DNA of 60,363 nt from NCBI GenBank assembly GCA_902512305.1, contig CABXIU010000003.1, positions 1-60,363 on the forward strand, written 5' to 3'. Under the pieces are notes generated by a model. It was given only the letters and a program-made list of their open reading frames with translations. It was not told where the DNA came from and made no database searches. A program made the translations under genes and the position numbers. Of this stretch, positions 52,713 to 60,363 are shown one piece after another (position 1 is the stretch's first letter; each line of letters begins with the position of its first letter). The stretch comes from an uncultured Gammaproteobacteria bacterium (GTDB taxonomy: Bacteria > Pseudomonadota > Gammaproteobacteria > PS1 > Pseudothioglobaceae).

Positions 52713-54116
52713 TTGGAAGATCAAATATTAGCTTTAACGGCAGATTTAGCTGCTGTCAAAAGTGCTGCTCAGGTCACAAACACGATGTTTGCTGAGATGT
52801 ACTATTATGTAACGATTCCGTTGATGGTTCTTATTCATGCTGGCTTCCTTCTCTATGAGATGGGTGCTACTCGTGTGAAGAACGTACTTTCATCGGGCGT
52901 TAAAAACTTACTCGCGTTCGCGTTTACAATTGCTGCGTGGTATCTATTTGGTTGGTGGTTCTATTGGGCCCTCCCAACTTGGCCGTTAGACCTCGCCGCA
53001 GGCGCTGGTTATATGGAGATATCAGGTATAGGCTATGCAAATGCTATTGCACTTCCATGGGGCGATTCTGCTCAATACATGGGTCCAAATATGGCTGACA
53101 ACGCGTCAGGTGTATTCTGGGGTGCTTTCGCTCTATTCGCCGCAACCACTGCATCGATTGCCTCTGGTGCTTTAATCGAGAGAATACAAACCGTAGGTTT
53201 TGTAATCTGTGCGATTGTACTAGGTACTGCTGCTTGGGGTATTGCTGCGGCATGGGGATGGCACGCTGACGGATGGTTAGTAACAGAGTTTGGTTATCAC
53301 GACTTTGGTGCTGCTGGTCTTGTGCACGCTGTCGCTGGATTCTTTGCACTCGGTGTTCTATTGAACTTAGGGCCACGTGTTGGAAAATTCAATGCTGACG
53401 GTTCTGCGAATCATCTTGCGGGACACAATATGCCACTTACAGTAACCGGCTTAATGCTGATTATTGTTGGATTCTTCGGATTCCTAATGGCTTGTATCAT
53501 TTTGCCTGGTGAAGGTTGGAGTTGGTATGCTGACAAAGGAACTACTATTTACGGTACTCCAATGACACTTTCAGCGCTAGCATTTAACGTTCCTCTTGCT
53601 GCTGCAGGCGGTATTATCGGTGCTTGGGTTGTTACTAGAGACCCATTCTGGATGATGTCTGGCTGTCTAGCGGGAATCATTTCTGTTGCCTCTGGTCTTG
53701 ACATTTACTTTGGTTCTACAGTCATCGCTGTTTCTATGCTTGCAGGTATGATCTTGAAGCCATGTGCAGACTGGTTAGAGGGCCTCGGTATCGACGATGC
53801 TGTTGGCTGTGTAACGGTTCACGGAACGATTGGTCTATTTGGTGTTATGATGCTTGGTATCTTGGGTTCTGGTATTCCAGGACTGGGTGCTTTTGCTCCA
53901 GACGATACAGTAGCAATTAGCATTTGGGGTCAATTCGTTGGTTCGATAGTAATGTTCTTACTTGGTTTTGTTCCGGGATATGTTGTATCTTGGATAGTAG
54001 GCAAGGCTGGAATGTTGCGTATCCCTGACTCAGTTCAAGAAAGAGGACTTGATGCAGTGAAAGTTCCTGCACGCGCTTACCCTGAGGGTATGGCGAGTCC
54101 TGAATCTGAATCTTAA
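52713..54116 (+). CDS. amt: Ammonium transporter
   Basis: A 467-aa Amt with 11 predicted helices. Motifs: LMVLIHAGFLLYEMGATR (helix 1, Glu), DFGAAGLVHAVAGFFALGVL with the first pore His, HNMPLTVTGLMLIIVGFFGF, and the second pore His in VTVHGTIGLFGVMMLGILG. The start is TTG 52713 with GGAG 8 nt upstream; an ATG at 52708 is out of frame and opens only seven codons. It moves ammonium as NH3/NH4+. A 59-aa membrane protein follows in the same unit. No glnK is adjacent. Confidence 0.95.
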   Translation: MEDQILALTADLAAVKSAAQVTNTMFAEMYYYVTIPLMVLIHAGFLLYEMGATRVKNVLSSGVKNLLAFAFTIAAWYLFGWWFYWALPTWPLDLAAGAGYMEISGIGYANAIALPWGDSAQYMGPNMADNASGVFWGAFALFAATTASIASGALIERIQTVGFVICAIVLGTAAWGIAAAWGWHADGWLVTEFGYHDFGAAGLVHAVAGFFALGVLLNLGPRVGKFNADGSANHLAGHNMPLTVTGLMLIIVGFFGFLMACIILPGEGWSWYADKGTTIYGTPMTLSALAFNVPLAAAGGIIGAWVVTRDPFWMMSGCLAGIISVASGLDIYFGSTVIAVSMLAGMILKPCADWLEGLGIDDAVGCVTVHGTIGLFGVMMLGILGSGIPGLGAFAPDDTVAISIWGQFVGSIVMFLLGFVPGYVVSWIVGKAGMLRIPDSVQERGLDAVKVPARAYPEGMASPESES

Positions 54117-54134
54117 TTATTAAGGAGAATTAAT

Positions 54135-54314
54135 ATGGGATATTTTGCCGAATCTTTTGCAGAACTTTATAATGCCGATGGTTGGATTGACATGGGTATG
54201 TTTATCGGTGGTGCTGGCTCATCAGCCGCTGGCTGGTGGACAGTGATTGCTACGGTTATGTTGCTTGGAGTTTTAGTTAAAGGCAACTCTGACGAGCAAG
54301 ATCACTATAAGTAA
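54135..54314 (+). CDS. Small single-helix membrane protein downstream of amt, 59 aa
   Basis: ATG 54135 has AAGGAG 6 nt upstream; the frame is 59 codons. It reads MGYFAESFAELYNADGWIDM..., a short soluble start, then a glycine/alanine-rich turn (FIGGAGSSAAGWW) and one hydrophobic helix (TVIATVMLLGVLVK), ending charged (GNSDEQDHYK). It is 18 nt from amt and precedes the operon terminator, so it is certainly co-transcribed. No known family; a small partner or regulator of Amt is inferred. Confidence 0.7.
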   Translation: MGYFAESFAELYNADGWIDMGMFIGGAGSSAAGWWTVIATVMLLGVLVKGNSDEQDHYK

Positions 54315-54337
54315 CCAACTGTAAAAGTAATAAAACG

Positions 54338-54369
54338 AAAAGGGCGGTATGAAAATACCGCCCTTTTTT
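54338..54369. terminator. Bidirectional terminator between amt operon and sucB
   Basis: AAAAGGGCGGTAT (54338-54350) and ATACCGCCCTTTT (54355-54367) form a 13-bp stem with a GAAA tetraloop, followed by more T; the A-run on the left gives a T-run for the opposite strand. It separates the convergent units. Confidence 0.92.
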
Positions 54370-54387
54370 ATGGATAAAATTTTGCGA

Positions 54388-55506
54388 TTAAACTTTTAGC
54401 AGGAGTCTTGTTGGATCTTCAAGCGCCTCTTTAATAGAAATTAAGAACTGAACCGCCTCTTTGCCGTCAATAATTCTATGATCATAGGATAGTGCAAGAT
54501 ACATCATTGGTCGAATGACAACCTCGCCATTAACCGCAACAGGCCGATCTTGAGTTTTATGCATTCCAAGAATGGCACTTTGGGGTGAATTTAAGATTGG
54601 AGTAGATAAGAGTGATCCAAAGACTCCGCCATTTGATATGGTAAAGGTTCCGCCACTCATCTCTTCAATGCCTAGCGTTCCATCTTTAGCTCTGACTGCA
54701 AAATCAACGATGCCTTTTTCAATGTCGTGCATACCCATTTTGTGAGCATCACGAAGAACAGGAACCACTAAACCGCGATCGGAAGATACCGCTATGGAAA
54801 CGTCACAGTATGCATGGTAAACAATATCATCTCCATCAATATAGGCGTTGACTGTTGGAAATTTTTTGAGTGACTCTACAGCCGCCTTCACAAAGAAAGA
54901 CATTAGGCCTAACTTGACCGAGTATTTGTTTTCAAAGGCCTCTTTGTAACTTTCCCTCATTGAGAGTATTTCGCTCATATCCACTTCATTAAAGGTCGTG
55001 AGCATGGCGCTATTCTGGGTTGCAGAGTGGAGTCGATTGGCAATGGTTTTGCGAATACGAGTCATCGGTACTCTTTCTTCCATTCGGTTGCTCGATGGTT
55101 GAGCTTGAGATGAAGTAGGTTCTGGCGAAGGTTCGACTTCTTCTTGAGCTTTCTCTGGTTGTTTTTCTATCTTAGTAGATTGATCGGTCTCTGCTGTTTC
55201 TGTTTCAACTTGAGAGGCTGTTTCGCTAGTTTCATTAGTTGTTTCTTCAGAGGCTTCTTCGGGTATATCAGCCTCATCATCAATGAGTCCAAGGACTTGT
55301 TGCTCTTTAACAGTTGCACCTTCTTTTGCTGAAATTTTACTTAAAATGCCAGACTCTTCTGCGGGAACCTCCAAAACAACTTTATCTGTTTCTATCTCAA
55401 CAATAACGTCATCAAGCTCGACATAGTCACCTGGCTTTTTATGCCACGCGGCAACAGTTGCCTCATTTATTGATTCTGGCAGAATAGGTACTTTTATTTC
55501 TTTCAT
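54388..55506 (-). CDS. sucB: 2-oxoglutarate dehydrogenase E2, dihydrolipoyl succinyltransferase
   Basis: A 372-aa E2. One lipoyl domain (1-78, lipoyl Lys42 in [12 protein letters not shown]), a long acidic Ser/Thr/Glu/Pro linker (about 80-145), and the catalytic domain from [16 protein letters not shown] to the C-terminus (ending with [12 protein letters not shown], catalytic His and Asp). The peripheral-subunit-binding domain that holds E3 is not recognisable in the linker; the protein is 33 residues shorter than E. coli SucB (405). The start overlaps the sucA stop (ATGA). It forms the OGDH core with SucA. Confidence 0.93.
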   Translation of the reverse strand: MKEIKVPILPESINEATVAAWHKKPGDYVELDDVIVEIETDKVVLEVPAEESGILSKISAKEGATVKEQQVLGLIDDEADIPEEASEETTNETSETASQVETETAETDQSTKIEKQPEKAQEEVEPSPEPTSSQAQPSSNRMEERVPMTRIRKTIANRLHSATQNSAMLTTFNEVDMSEILSMRESYKEAFENKYSVKLGLMSFFVKAAVESLKKFPTVNAYIDGDDIVYHAYCDVSIAVSSDRGLVVPVLRDAHKMGMHDIEKGIVDFAVRAKDGTLGIEEMSGGTFTISNGGVFGSLLSTPILNSPQSAILGMHKTQDRPVAVNGEVVIRPMMYLALSYDHRIIDGKEAVQFLISIKEALEDPTRLLLKV

Positions 55507-58199
55507 TTTTTAATGCTCCTAGCTTTGTCTATAGGCTGAATGCCTAGTGCCTTTTCAATAATATGATTTTGATTTATATTGTGCATTCTAACACTACCCT
55601 CTGCAGGTGCGGCATAGAGATCACGAGCAACAACGTGTAGGGTTTGCCCTTTAGAAATGTTTTGCATAAAATTATGTCTTGATGTGTACCATGCGCCTTG
55701 ATTAATAGGTTCCTCTTGGCACCAAATAATATCCTTAGCGTTCGGGAATTTAGCGAGCTCAGCTTTCAGTTCCTCTTGAGGAAATGGATAAAGCTGCTCG
55801 AGTCTTAGAATAGCCACATTGTTAATTTGATCATCCTGGCGCCGAGTTAATAACTCATAAAAAACTTTACCACTACACATGATAATCCGATTAACCTTTT
55901 TAGGTTTAATATTATCATACTGCTCTTCATAGACATTCTTAAATTTACCTTCAGTAAATTTAAATAAAGGGGATGCTGCAAGAGGGTTTCTAAGTAAACT
56001 TTTTGGTGACATAATGATGAGTGGCGCTCGGAATTTTCTGAGTACTTGTCGACGTAACAAATGAAAAATCTGTGAGGCTGTAGATGGCACACAAACTTGC
56101 ATATTATGGCTTGCACATAACTGAAGAAAACGCTCTAATCTTCCAGATGAGTGCTCTGGCCCTTGTCCTTCTAGACCGTGTGGTAAAAGCATAACTAAGT
56201 TTGAGAGGCGACCCCATTTTGCCTCTGCGGAGGCAACAAATTGATCAATAATAGCCTGAGCACCATTAGCAAAGTCTCCAAACTGAGCTTCCCAAATTAC
56301 GAGAGAGTCAGGGTTTGCAGTCGCATAACCATATTCAAATCCAAGTGCTGCTTCTTCAGACAAGATTGAGTCATAAATTTGAACTCGACCTTGCTTTTCG
56401 CTGATATGAGTCAGTGGGGTGTAATCCTCATTCGCGAGCTGGTTATGAAGAACTGCATTTCGATGGAAAAATGTACCTCTACCAGAGTCTTGACCGGTCA
56501 GCCTTATAGAGACTCCATTTTCGGTCAGACTTGCATAGGCCAAAGTTTCAGCAAATCCCCAGTCCGCGTGAATTTTGTCATTCGCCATTTTTTGTCTTTC
56601 TGACATCATTTTTTTGACCCGAGGATGAACCTCAAACCCTTTTGGTATTTTTTGAAGTTTTTTATCTAAATCTTTGATATGTTTTTTGCTAATCGCAGAT
56701 TCATAAGGGTCAAGCCAGGAAGCGTCAAAGTGATCCTCCCAAAGCATTTCCCAGGCTCTCTTGTTCTTTGGTTTGATGATGTTATAGGCAACTCTTTTAC
56801 CGTTTTTTAGTTCTTCTCGATAGTCAGAAACCAATACATCAACTTCAGTTTGATCAAGGACGCCTTGTTTCATCAAAGTATCCGCGTAGTTTACGCGAGT
56901 GGTCGGAGTCTTCCTGATGGCTTCATACATCAAAGGCTGAGTCACAGCAGGCTCATCCGCCTCGTTATGACCGTGTCTTCTGTAGCACATCAGATCGATG
57001 ACAACATCCTTCTTGTAGCGCATCCTATAGTCGAGCGCAAGCTTGGTGATATAGCTGACCATTTCAGGGTCTTCAGCGTTGACATGAAATACAGGAGCGT
57101 TGATCATTTTAACAACGTCCGTACAGTAGTCTGTTGATCTAGCATCATCCTGCTTAGACGTTGTAAAGCCAATTTGATTGTTAATAATAATATGTACTGT
57201 TCCTTGAGTCCTGTAGCCTCTAGATTGAGACATGTTGAGTGTCTCCATGACAATACCCTGTCCTGAAAAGGCCGCATCCCCATGAATCAGAACCGGCAGT
57301 ATTTTCTGTCGATCTTCCTTATCAATCTTGTCTTGGTGATAGCGAGCATATCCCTCAATAACGGGATTGACTAGTTCGAGGTGAGAAGGGTTAAACATCA
57401 AAGCAAGATGAACGTGATTTTTTTCTGTCTGAATATCTGAAGAAAATCCTTGGTGATATTTAACGTCACCCGTTTGATTTTTAGCAAGCCCAAGGTCGCC
57501 GTCAAACTCTTGGAATAACTTTTCAGCTTTTTTACCCATAATATTAATTAGAACATTGAGCCGACCTCGATGAGCCATTCCAAGACAAACTCTTTTCATC
57601 GAATGCTCACCCGAGTGCTGAATCAAAACATTTAGGAGTGGGATTAATGTATCACTCCCCTCAAGTGAAAAGCGTTTTTGTCCAACATACTTGTTATGAA
57701 GAAATTTTTCAAACACCTCTGCTGCGGTCAATCTTTGAAGCAGCCACTTCTTATATTCCGGAGTACTTTCTTGCTCAAGAGTCATGGTTTCAATCTTAGT
57801 TTGAATCCACTTCCTTTCTTCAAGGTTAGGAATATGCATGTATTCAACACCAAGACTGCTACAGTATGTTTTTTTAAGTGACTCAAAGAGCTCTCTTAGC
57901 GTGTGACAGTTTGGACCTTGATAGGAACCCATGTCAAAAGTTGTATCGAGGTCTGCCTCACTCAGGCCAAACTCTTCTAAGGTAAAGGGAGGGGTTGAGT
58001 GGTGTCTTGGTCTTTTTAAAGGGTCAAGCGTCGCCCTTAAGTGACCTGAAAATCGAAAGGCATAAATCAGCCTCAGAACGCCGAGCTGTGCGGCACTTTG
58101 AGTTGGTCTTTTGATAGCAGTATTAGAGTCAAAATTAGATTCGCCATAATGAATAAAGCGACTGATCACATCCTCATGTGAGTTAGAATTTTTGTTCAT
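55503..58199 (-). CDS. sucA: 2-oxoglutarate dehydrogenase E1 component
   Basis: An 898-aa thiamine-diphosphate enzyme (E. coli 933). Visible: [36 protein letters not shown] (ThDP/Mg site), [35 protein letters not shown] in the C-terminal half, and [19 protein letters not shown]. It decarboxylates 2-oxoglutarate in the TCA cycle. ATG 58199 has no strong ribosome site. No lpd (E3) or other TCA genes are adjacent in the window; SUP05-type autotrophs lack OGDH, so its presence points to the heterotrophic Arctic96BD-19 side of the group, an inference. Confidence 0.95.
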   Translation of the reverse strand: MNKNSNSHEDVISRFIHYGESNFDSNTAIKRPTQSAAQLGVLRLIYAFRFSGHLRATLDPLKRPRHHSTPPFTLEEFGLSEADLDTTFDMGSYQGPNCHTLRELFESLKKTYCSSLGVEYMHIPNLEERKWIQTKIETMTLEQESTPEYKKWLLQRLTAAEVFEKFLHNKYVGQKRFSLEGSDTLIPLLNVLIQHSGEHSMKRVCLGMAHRGRLNVLINIMGKKAEKLFQEFDGDLGLAKNQTGDVKYHQGFSSDIQTEKNHVHLALMFNPSHLELVNPVIEGYARYHQDKIDKEDRQKILPVLIHGDAAFSGQGIVMETLNMSQSRGYRTQGTVHIIINNQIGFTTSKQDDARSTDYCTDVVKMINAPVFHVNAEDPEMVSYITKLALDYRMRYKKDVVIDLMCYRRHGHNEADEPAVTQPLMYEAIRKTPTTRVNYADTLMKQGVLDQTEVDVLVSDYREELKNGKRVAYNIIKPKNKRAWEMLWEDHFDASWLDPYESAISKKHIKDLDKKLQKIPKGFEVHPRVKKMMSERQKMANDKIHADWGFAETLAYASLTENGVSIRLTGQDSGRGTFFHRNAVLHNQLANEDYTPLTHISEKQGRVQIYDSILSEEAALGFEYGYATANPDSLVIWEAQFGDFANGAQAIIDQFVASAEAKWGRLSNLVMLLPHGLEGQGPEHSSGRLERFLQLCASHNMQVCVPSTASQIFHLLRRQVLRKFRAPLIIMSPKSLLRNPLAASPLFKFTEGKFKNVYEEQYDNIKPKKVNRIIMCSGKVFYELLTRRQDDQINNVAILRLEQLYPFPQEELKAELAKFPNAKDIIWCQEEPINQGAWYTSRHNFMQNISKGQTLHVVARDLYAAPAEGSVRMHNINQNHIIEKALGIQPIDKARSIKK

Positions 58200-58566
58200 T
58201 ATTCTTGTGGTTTATGGGGAAGTATGTGAATTTAGGAAACAGGTTAATTTTGCCATTCATTAGCATGCATTTTTGCATTCGCTGTTTATTTAAACTATTC
58301 ACAATCTGTGAGTTTATTTTTATAGCTTAAATTATATAGATAGTTCAACTCTCTCAATGATTAAATATTTGAAAATTTATACGACAATCTGTGAGATATT
58401 TTTATTAATATTTTTTTCTAATTTATTAAGCATATAGAGGAAAAAATTATCTAATTCAAGTAAATAATAGATAGTTAATTTAAAAATTGAATTCATAGGG
58501 GGTACTTGTAAAATTACCAGTAAAATTTTTTTGCGCAAACTTCTCAATCAGTTTCAAAAAATATTT
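58200..58566. other. 367-nt divergent intergenic region upstream of sucA and the homocysteine methyltransferase
   Basis: No gene. It holds the palindrome TCACA-ATC-TGTGA (58299-58311) and a near-copy 83 nt further on (58384-58395, sharing ACAATCTGTGAG), plus ATGCA-TTTT-TGCAT-like inverted bases near 58265-58280. These are candidate regulator sites for sucAB or the downstream gene; the half-sites are the inverse of CRP half-sites, so they are not CRP sites. Confidence 0.4.
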
Positions 58567-59583
58567 ATGAATAATTTTTTAAAAATCTTAGAGGAAAAAA
58601 GCCATATTTTGGCTGACGGTGCGACTGGAACAAATTTATTTGCAATGGGTCTAGAGACAGGAGACCCTCCTGAGCCATGGAATATAGAGTATCAAGATCG
58701 TATACGTTCACTGCATCAAGGTTTTGTTGATGCTGGGTCTGACTTATTTCTAACGAATAGTTTTGGTGGTACATCCTACAGGCTCAAATTACATAACCTT
58801 GAAGATAGAGTCTTTGAATTAAACAAAGCAGCAGCAACGATTGCAAGAGAGGTTGCTGATCATGCCGATCGATTGGTTGTTGTTGCTGGTTCGATGGGGC
58901 CAACTGGTGAAATGATTGAGCCTCATGGACTGATGACATCTAGGGAGGCAACGGATGCTTTTAAAGCCCAAGCTGAGGGTCTTGCAGAGGGTGGGGCTGA
59001 TGTTTTGTGGCTGGAAACGATGTATGCAATGGAAGAATTAGAGGCGGCATTGGAGGCAGTCAAGGGTGTTGGGCTTCCGGTCTGCGCAACCATGAGTTTT
59101 GATACCGCTGGAAAAACAATGATGGGGGTGACTCCATCGAACCTGGCTAAACGATCAAAAGATTTAAATTTAGCAGGATTTGGCGCTAACTGCGGTATTG
59201 GAGCACCAGATTTACTTGCCACCATTAATGATATTTTTAAAAATGTTGAACCTAACACGGTTGTTATTTCAAAAGCAAACTGCGGTATCCCGGAGTTTGT
59301 TGATGGTGATATAGTGTATTCAGGGACTGAAGAGTTAATGTCAGAGTATGTTCAGATCGCGATGAACTCAGGCGCTAAGATTATTGGAGGTTGTTGCGGA
59401 ACAACCTTTGATCATGTCAGAGCAATGCGCAGGGCAATGGATGCGCATGTTGTTAGTTTTTCGCCAACCCTAGAAGAAATTGAACAGAAGATTGGCGTGA
59501 TGTCAGAAGGTTCAAAATCAATTTTTAATGGAGACGATTCAAAGCCCACTAAGGCAAGAAGAAGTAGACGTATTCGCGCTTAA
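58567..59583 (+). CDS. Homocysteine S-methyltransferase (BHMT-like)
   Basis: A 338-aa TIM-barrel methyltransferase. Zinc ligands are Cys209 (GANCG) and Cys276-Cys277 (GGCCGTT). DGATGTNLFAMGL is the conserved start and TNSFGG the substrate loop. It methylates homocysteine to methionine using betaine or a related methyl donor, common in marine bacteria. ATG 58567 is preferred to TTG 58531. The last 12 residues (SKPTKARRSRRIRA) are strongly basic, which is unusual for the family. The XRE-cupin gene 94 nt downstream may control it. Confidence 0.9.
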   Translation: MNNFLKILEEKSHILADGATGTNLFAMGLETGDPPEPWNIEYQDRIRSLHQGFVDAGSDLFLTNSFGGTSYRLKLHNLEDRVFELNKAAATIAREVADHADRLVVVAGSMGPTGEMIEPHGLMTSREATDAFKAQAEGLAEGGADVLWLETMYAMEELEAALEAVKGVGLPVCATMSFDTAGKTMMGVTPSNLAKRSKDLNLAGFGANCGIGAPDLLATINDIFKNVEPNTVVISKANCGIPEFVDGDIVYSGTEELMSEYVQIAMNSGAKIIGGCCGTTFDHVRAMRRAMDAHVVSFSPTLEEIEQKIGVMSEGSKSIFNGDDSKPTKARRSRRIRA

Positions 59584-59642
59584 CAATAGTTATTTAGAAA
59601 AATTTCAGATTGAATTTCATTAAAAGATAATTTTCCTTATAG

Positions 59643-59648
59643 TATAAT
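59643..59648 (+). promoter_or_regulatory. -10 element before the XRE-cupin gene
   Basis: TATAAT with no convincing -35 at the normal distance. It lies 30 nt before the start codon of the regulator gene. Confidence 0.3.
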
Positions 59649-59677
59649 TTTTTTTATTCTTAGTAAATTATTGTTTC

Positions 59678-60328
59678 ATGGCTTCGACAAAAAAAATAGC
59701 GCCTAAAGAGCAGGGCGTATCCATCATCAATAAAAATCTCCCAAGCTTTGGGAGTGATAAGCAGCTTGAAGCCTCAATCGGTAAACAGGTCCGTATGGCA
59801 AGGAAAAGTGCTGGTGTGACTCTGCAGCAACTTTCGAAACAGTCTCTTCTCTCTGCAAGTATGCTTTCAAAAATTGAGAATGGTCAAATTAGTGCCTCCT
59901 TAAAAACAATTCAACTTATTTGTCATGCACTCAATATCTCTATTACCTCACTATTTAAGCAGCACGACAAAGATGTTGAACCTACTTTTATCAAATCAGG
60001 CAATGGTTTAACAATCGAGAGAGCTGGGTCCGATGAGAGTCGCCATTATCAATTACTCGGACATACTGTTGGAGGATCCCTAAAGGTTGAGCCTTGTTTG
60101 ATTACTATTACCTCAAGAGATTATGAGTTTCCAGAGTTTCAGCATAAAGGTGTTGAGTTCATTTATATGCTAAAGGGACAGATGGATTATTTTTATGGCA
60201 ATAAGGTTTATCATTTCAAAAAAGGAGACTCCCTATATTTTGATTCTGATACCCCTCATGGTCCTAAAAAAATAATCAGCGAAGAGTGTCAATTTCTCAC
60301 CATTATTAGTACAAATCATTCAGATTAA
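59678..60328 (+). CDS. XRE-family regulator with C-terminal cupin domain
   Basis: A 216-aa regulator. Residues 30-86 are an XRE helix-turn-helix (RMARKSAGVTLQQLSKQSLLSASMLSKIENGQISASLKTIQLI), and residues 130-210 a cupin (EFPEFQHKGVEFIYMLKGQMDYFYGNKVY, then KKGDSLYFDSDTPHGP). This MarR-independent type senses a small ligand by the cupin; family members govern amine, betaine and methionine-related catabolism. It sits after the homocysteine methyltransferase and close to its promoter, so local control is plausible but unproven. The window ends 35 nt after the stop. Confidence 0.88.
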   Translation: MASTKKIAPKEQGVSIINKNLPSFGSDKQLEASIGKQVRMARKSAGVTLQQLSKQSLLSASMLSKIENGQISASLKTIQLICHALNISITSLFKQHDKDVEPTFIKSGNGLTIERAGSDESRHYQLLGHTVGGSLKVEPCLITITSRDYEFPEFQHKGVEFIYMLKGQMDYFYGNKVYHFKKGDSLYFDSDTPHGPKKIISEECQFLTIISTNHSD

Positions 60329-60363
60329 ATAAAAAATCTATTAAATTTTTTTTCTGTAGTTAC

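Noticed and set aside
53044-53376. Open frame antisense to amt
   Set aside because: Glutamine/arginine-rich translation mirrored from membrane-helix codons; no start signals.
58299-58311. CRP-like site upstream of sucA
   Set aside because: The half-sites are in the opposite order (TCACA...TGTGA) with a 3-nt spacer, whereas CRP needs TGTGA-N6-TCACA.

Overview
The window is AT-rich, densely coded bacterial DNA. The block thrS-infC-rpmI-rplT-pheS-pheT-ihfA, with its ATT-initiated infC, is the gammaproteobacterial order. Low GC, short intergenic gaps, a TRAP transporter, sulfatase, RidA, Amt and a BHMT-like homocysteine methyltransferase suggest a free-living marine gammaproteobacterium of the SUP05/Arctic96BD-19 (Candidatus Thioglobus) type. 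The lineage is inferred from gene content only, not from a search.

Region 1 (1-13.3 kb) is accessory metabolism. A truncated ZrgA-like periplasmic metal-binding gene with a Zur-like box lies at the left edge. Next come two divergent transcription units sharing a 79-bp promoter region with a perfect TGGT-AA-ACCA palindrome. Leftward are a fumarylacetoacetase-family hydrolase, TRAP binding protein, extradiol dioxygenase, aromatic FAD hydroxylase, BKACE enzyme and GST. Rightward are TRAP permeases, a sulfatase, a membrane protein and a cupin. Together they look like uptake, desulfation and ring cleavage of an unknown, possibly sulfated, aromatic. RidA, a secreted beta-propeller and a small orphan gene follow. 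A 39-bp remnant of that orphan gene's 3' end lies at the other side of the cluster, so the cluster is bounded by direct repeats.

Region 2 (13.3-25.7 kb) is core: guaC, an MFS transporter, the thrS-ihfA translation operon, an AI-2E family protein, msrA and a MoeB/ThiF-type protein.

Region 3 (25.7-33.5 kb) is an integrated genetic element between two tRNA-Pro(GGG) genes. It has a tyrosine integrase, a type II restriction-modification pair (C5 methyltransferase plus PLD-family nuclease), a probable single-strand annealing protein, several unknown genes and two small secreted proteins. Both ends carry the same TGTACA-type repeats, and the right end carries a diverged copy of the 3' end of the gene upstream of the left tRNA.

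Region 4 (33.5-50.7 kb) is envelope and secretion: EamA and MATE transporters, a complete type I secretion locus with a repeat-rich substrate, a pirin, a secreted zincin, a surface subtilase and a small lipoprotein. The zincin shares an N-terminal Cys module with the propeller protein of region 1.

Region 5 (50.7-60.4 kb) holds a glutamine amidotransferase, peptide deformylase and SET-domain gene in an overlapping operon; amt with an unlisted 59-aa membrane protein; sucAB (E2 apparently without its E3-binding domain); a homocysteine methyltransferase; and an XRE-cupin regulator.
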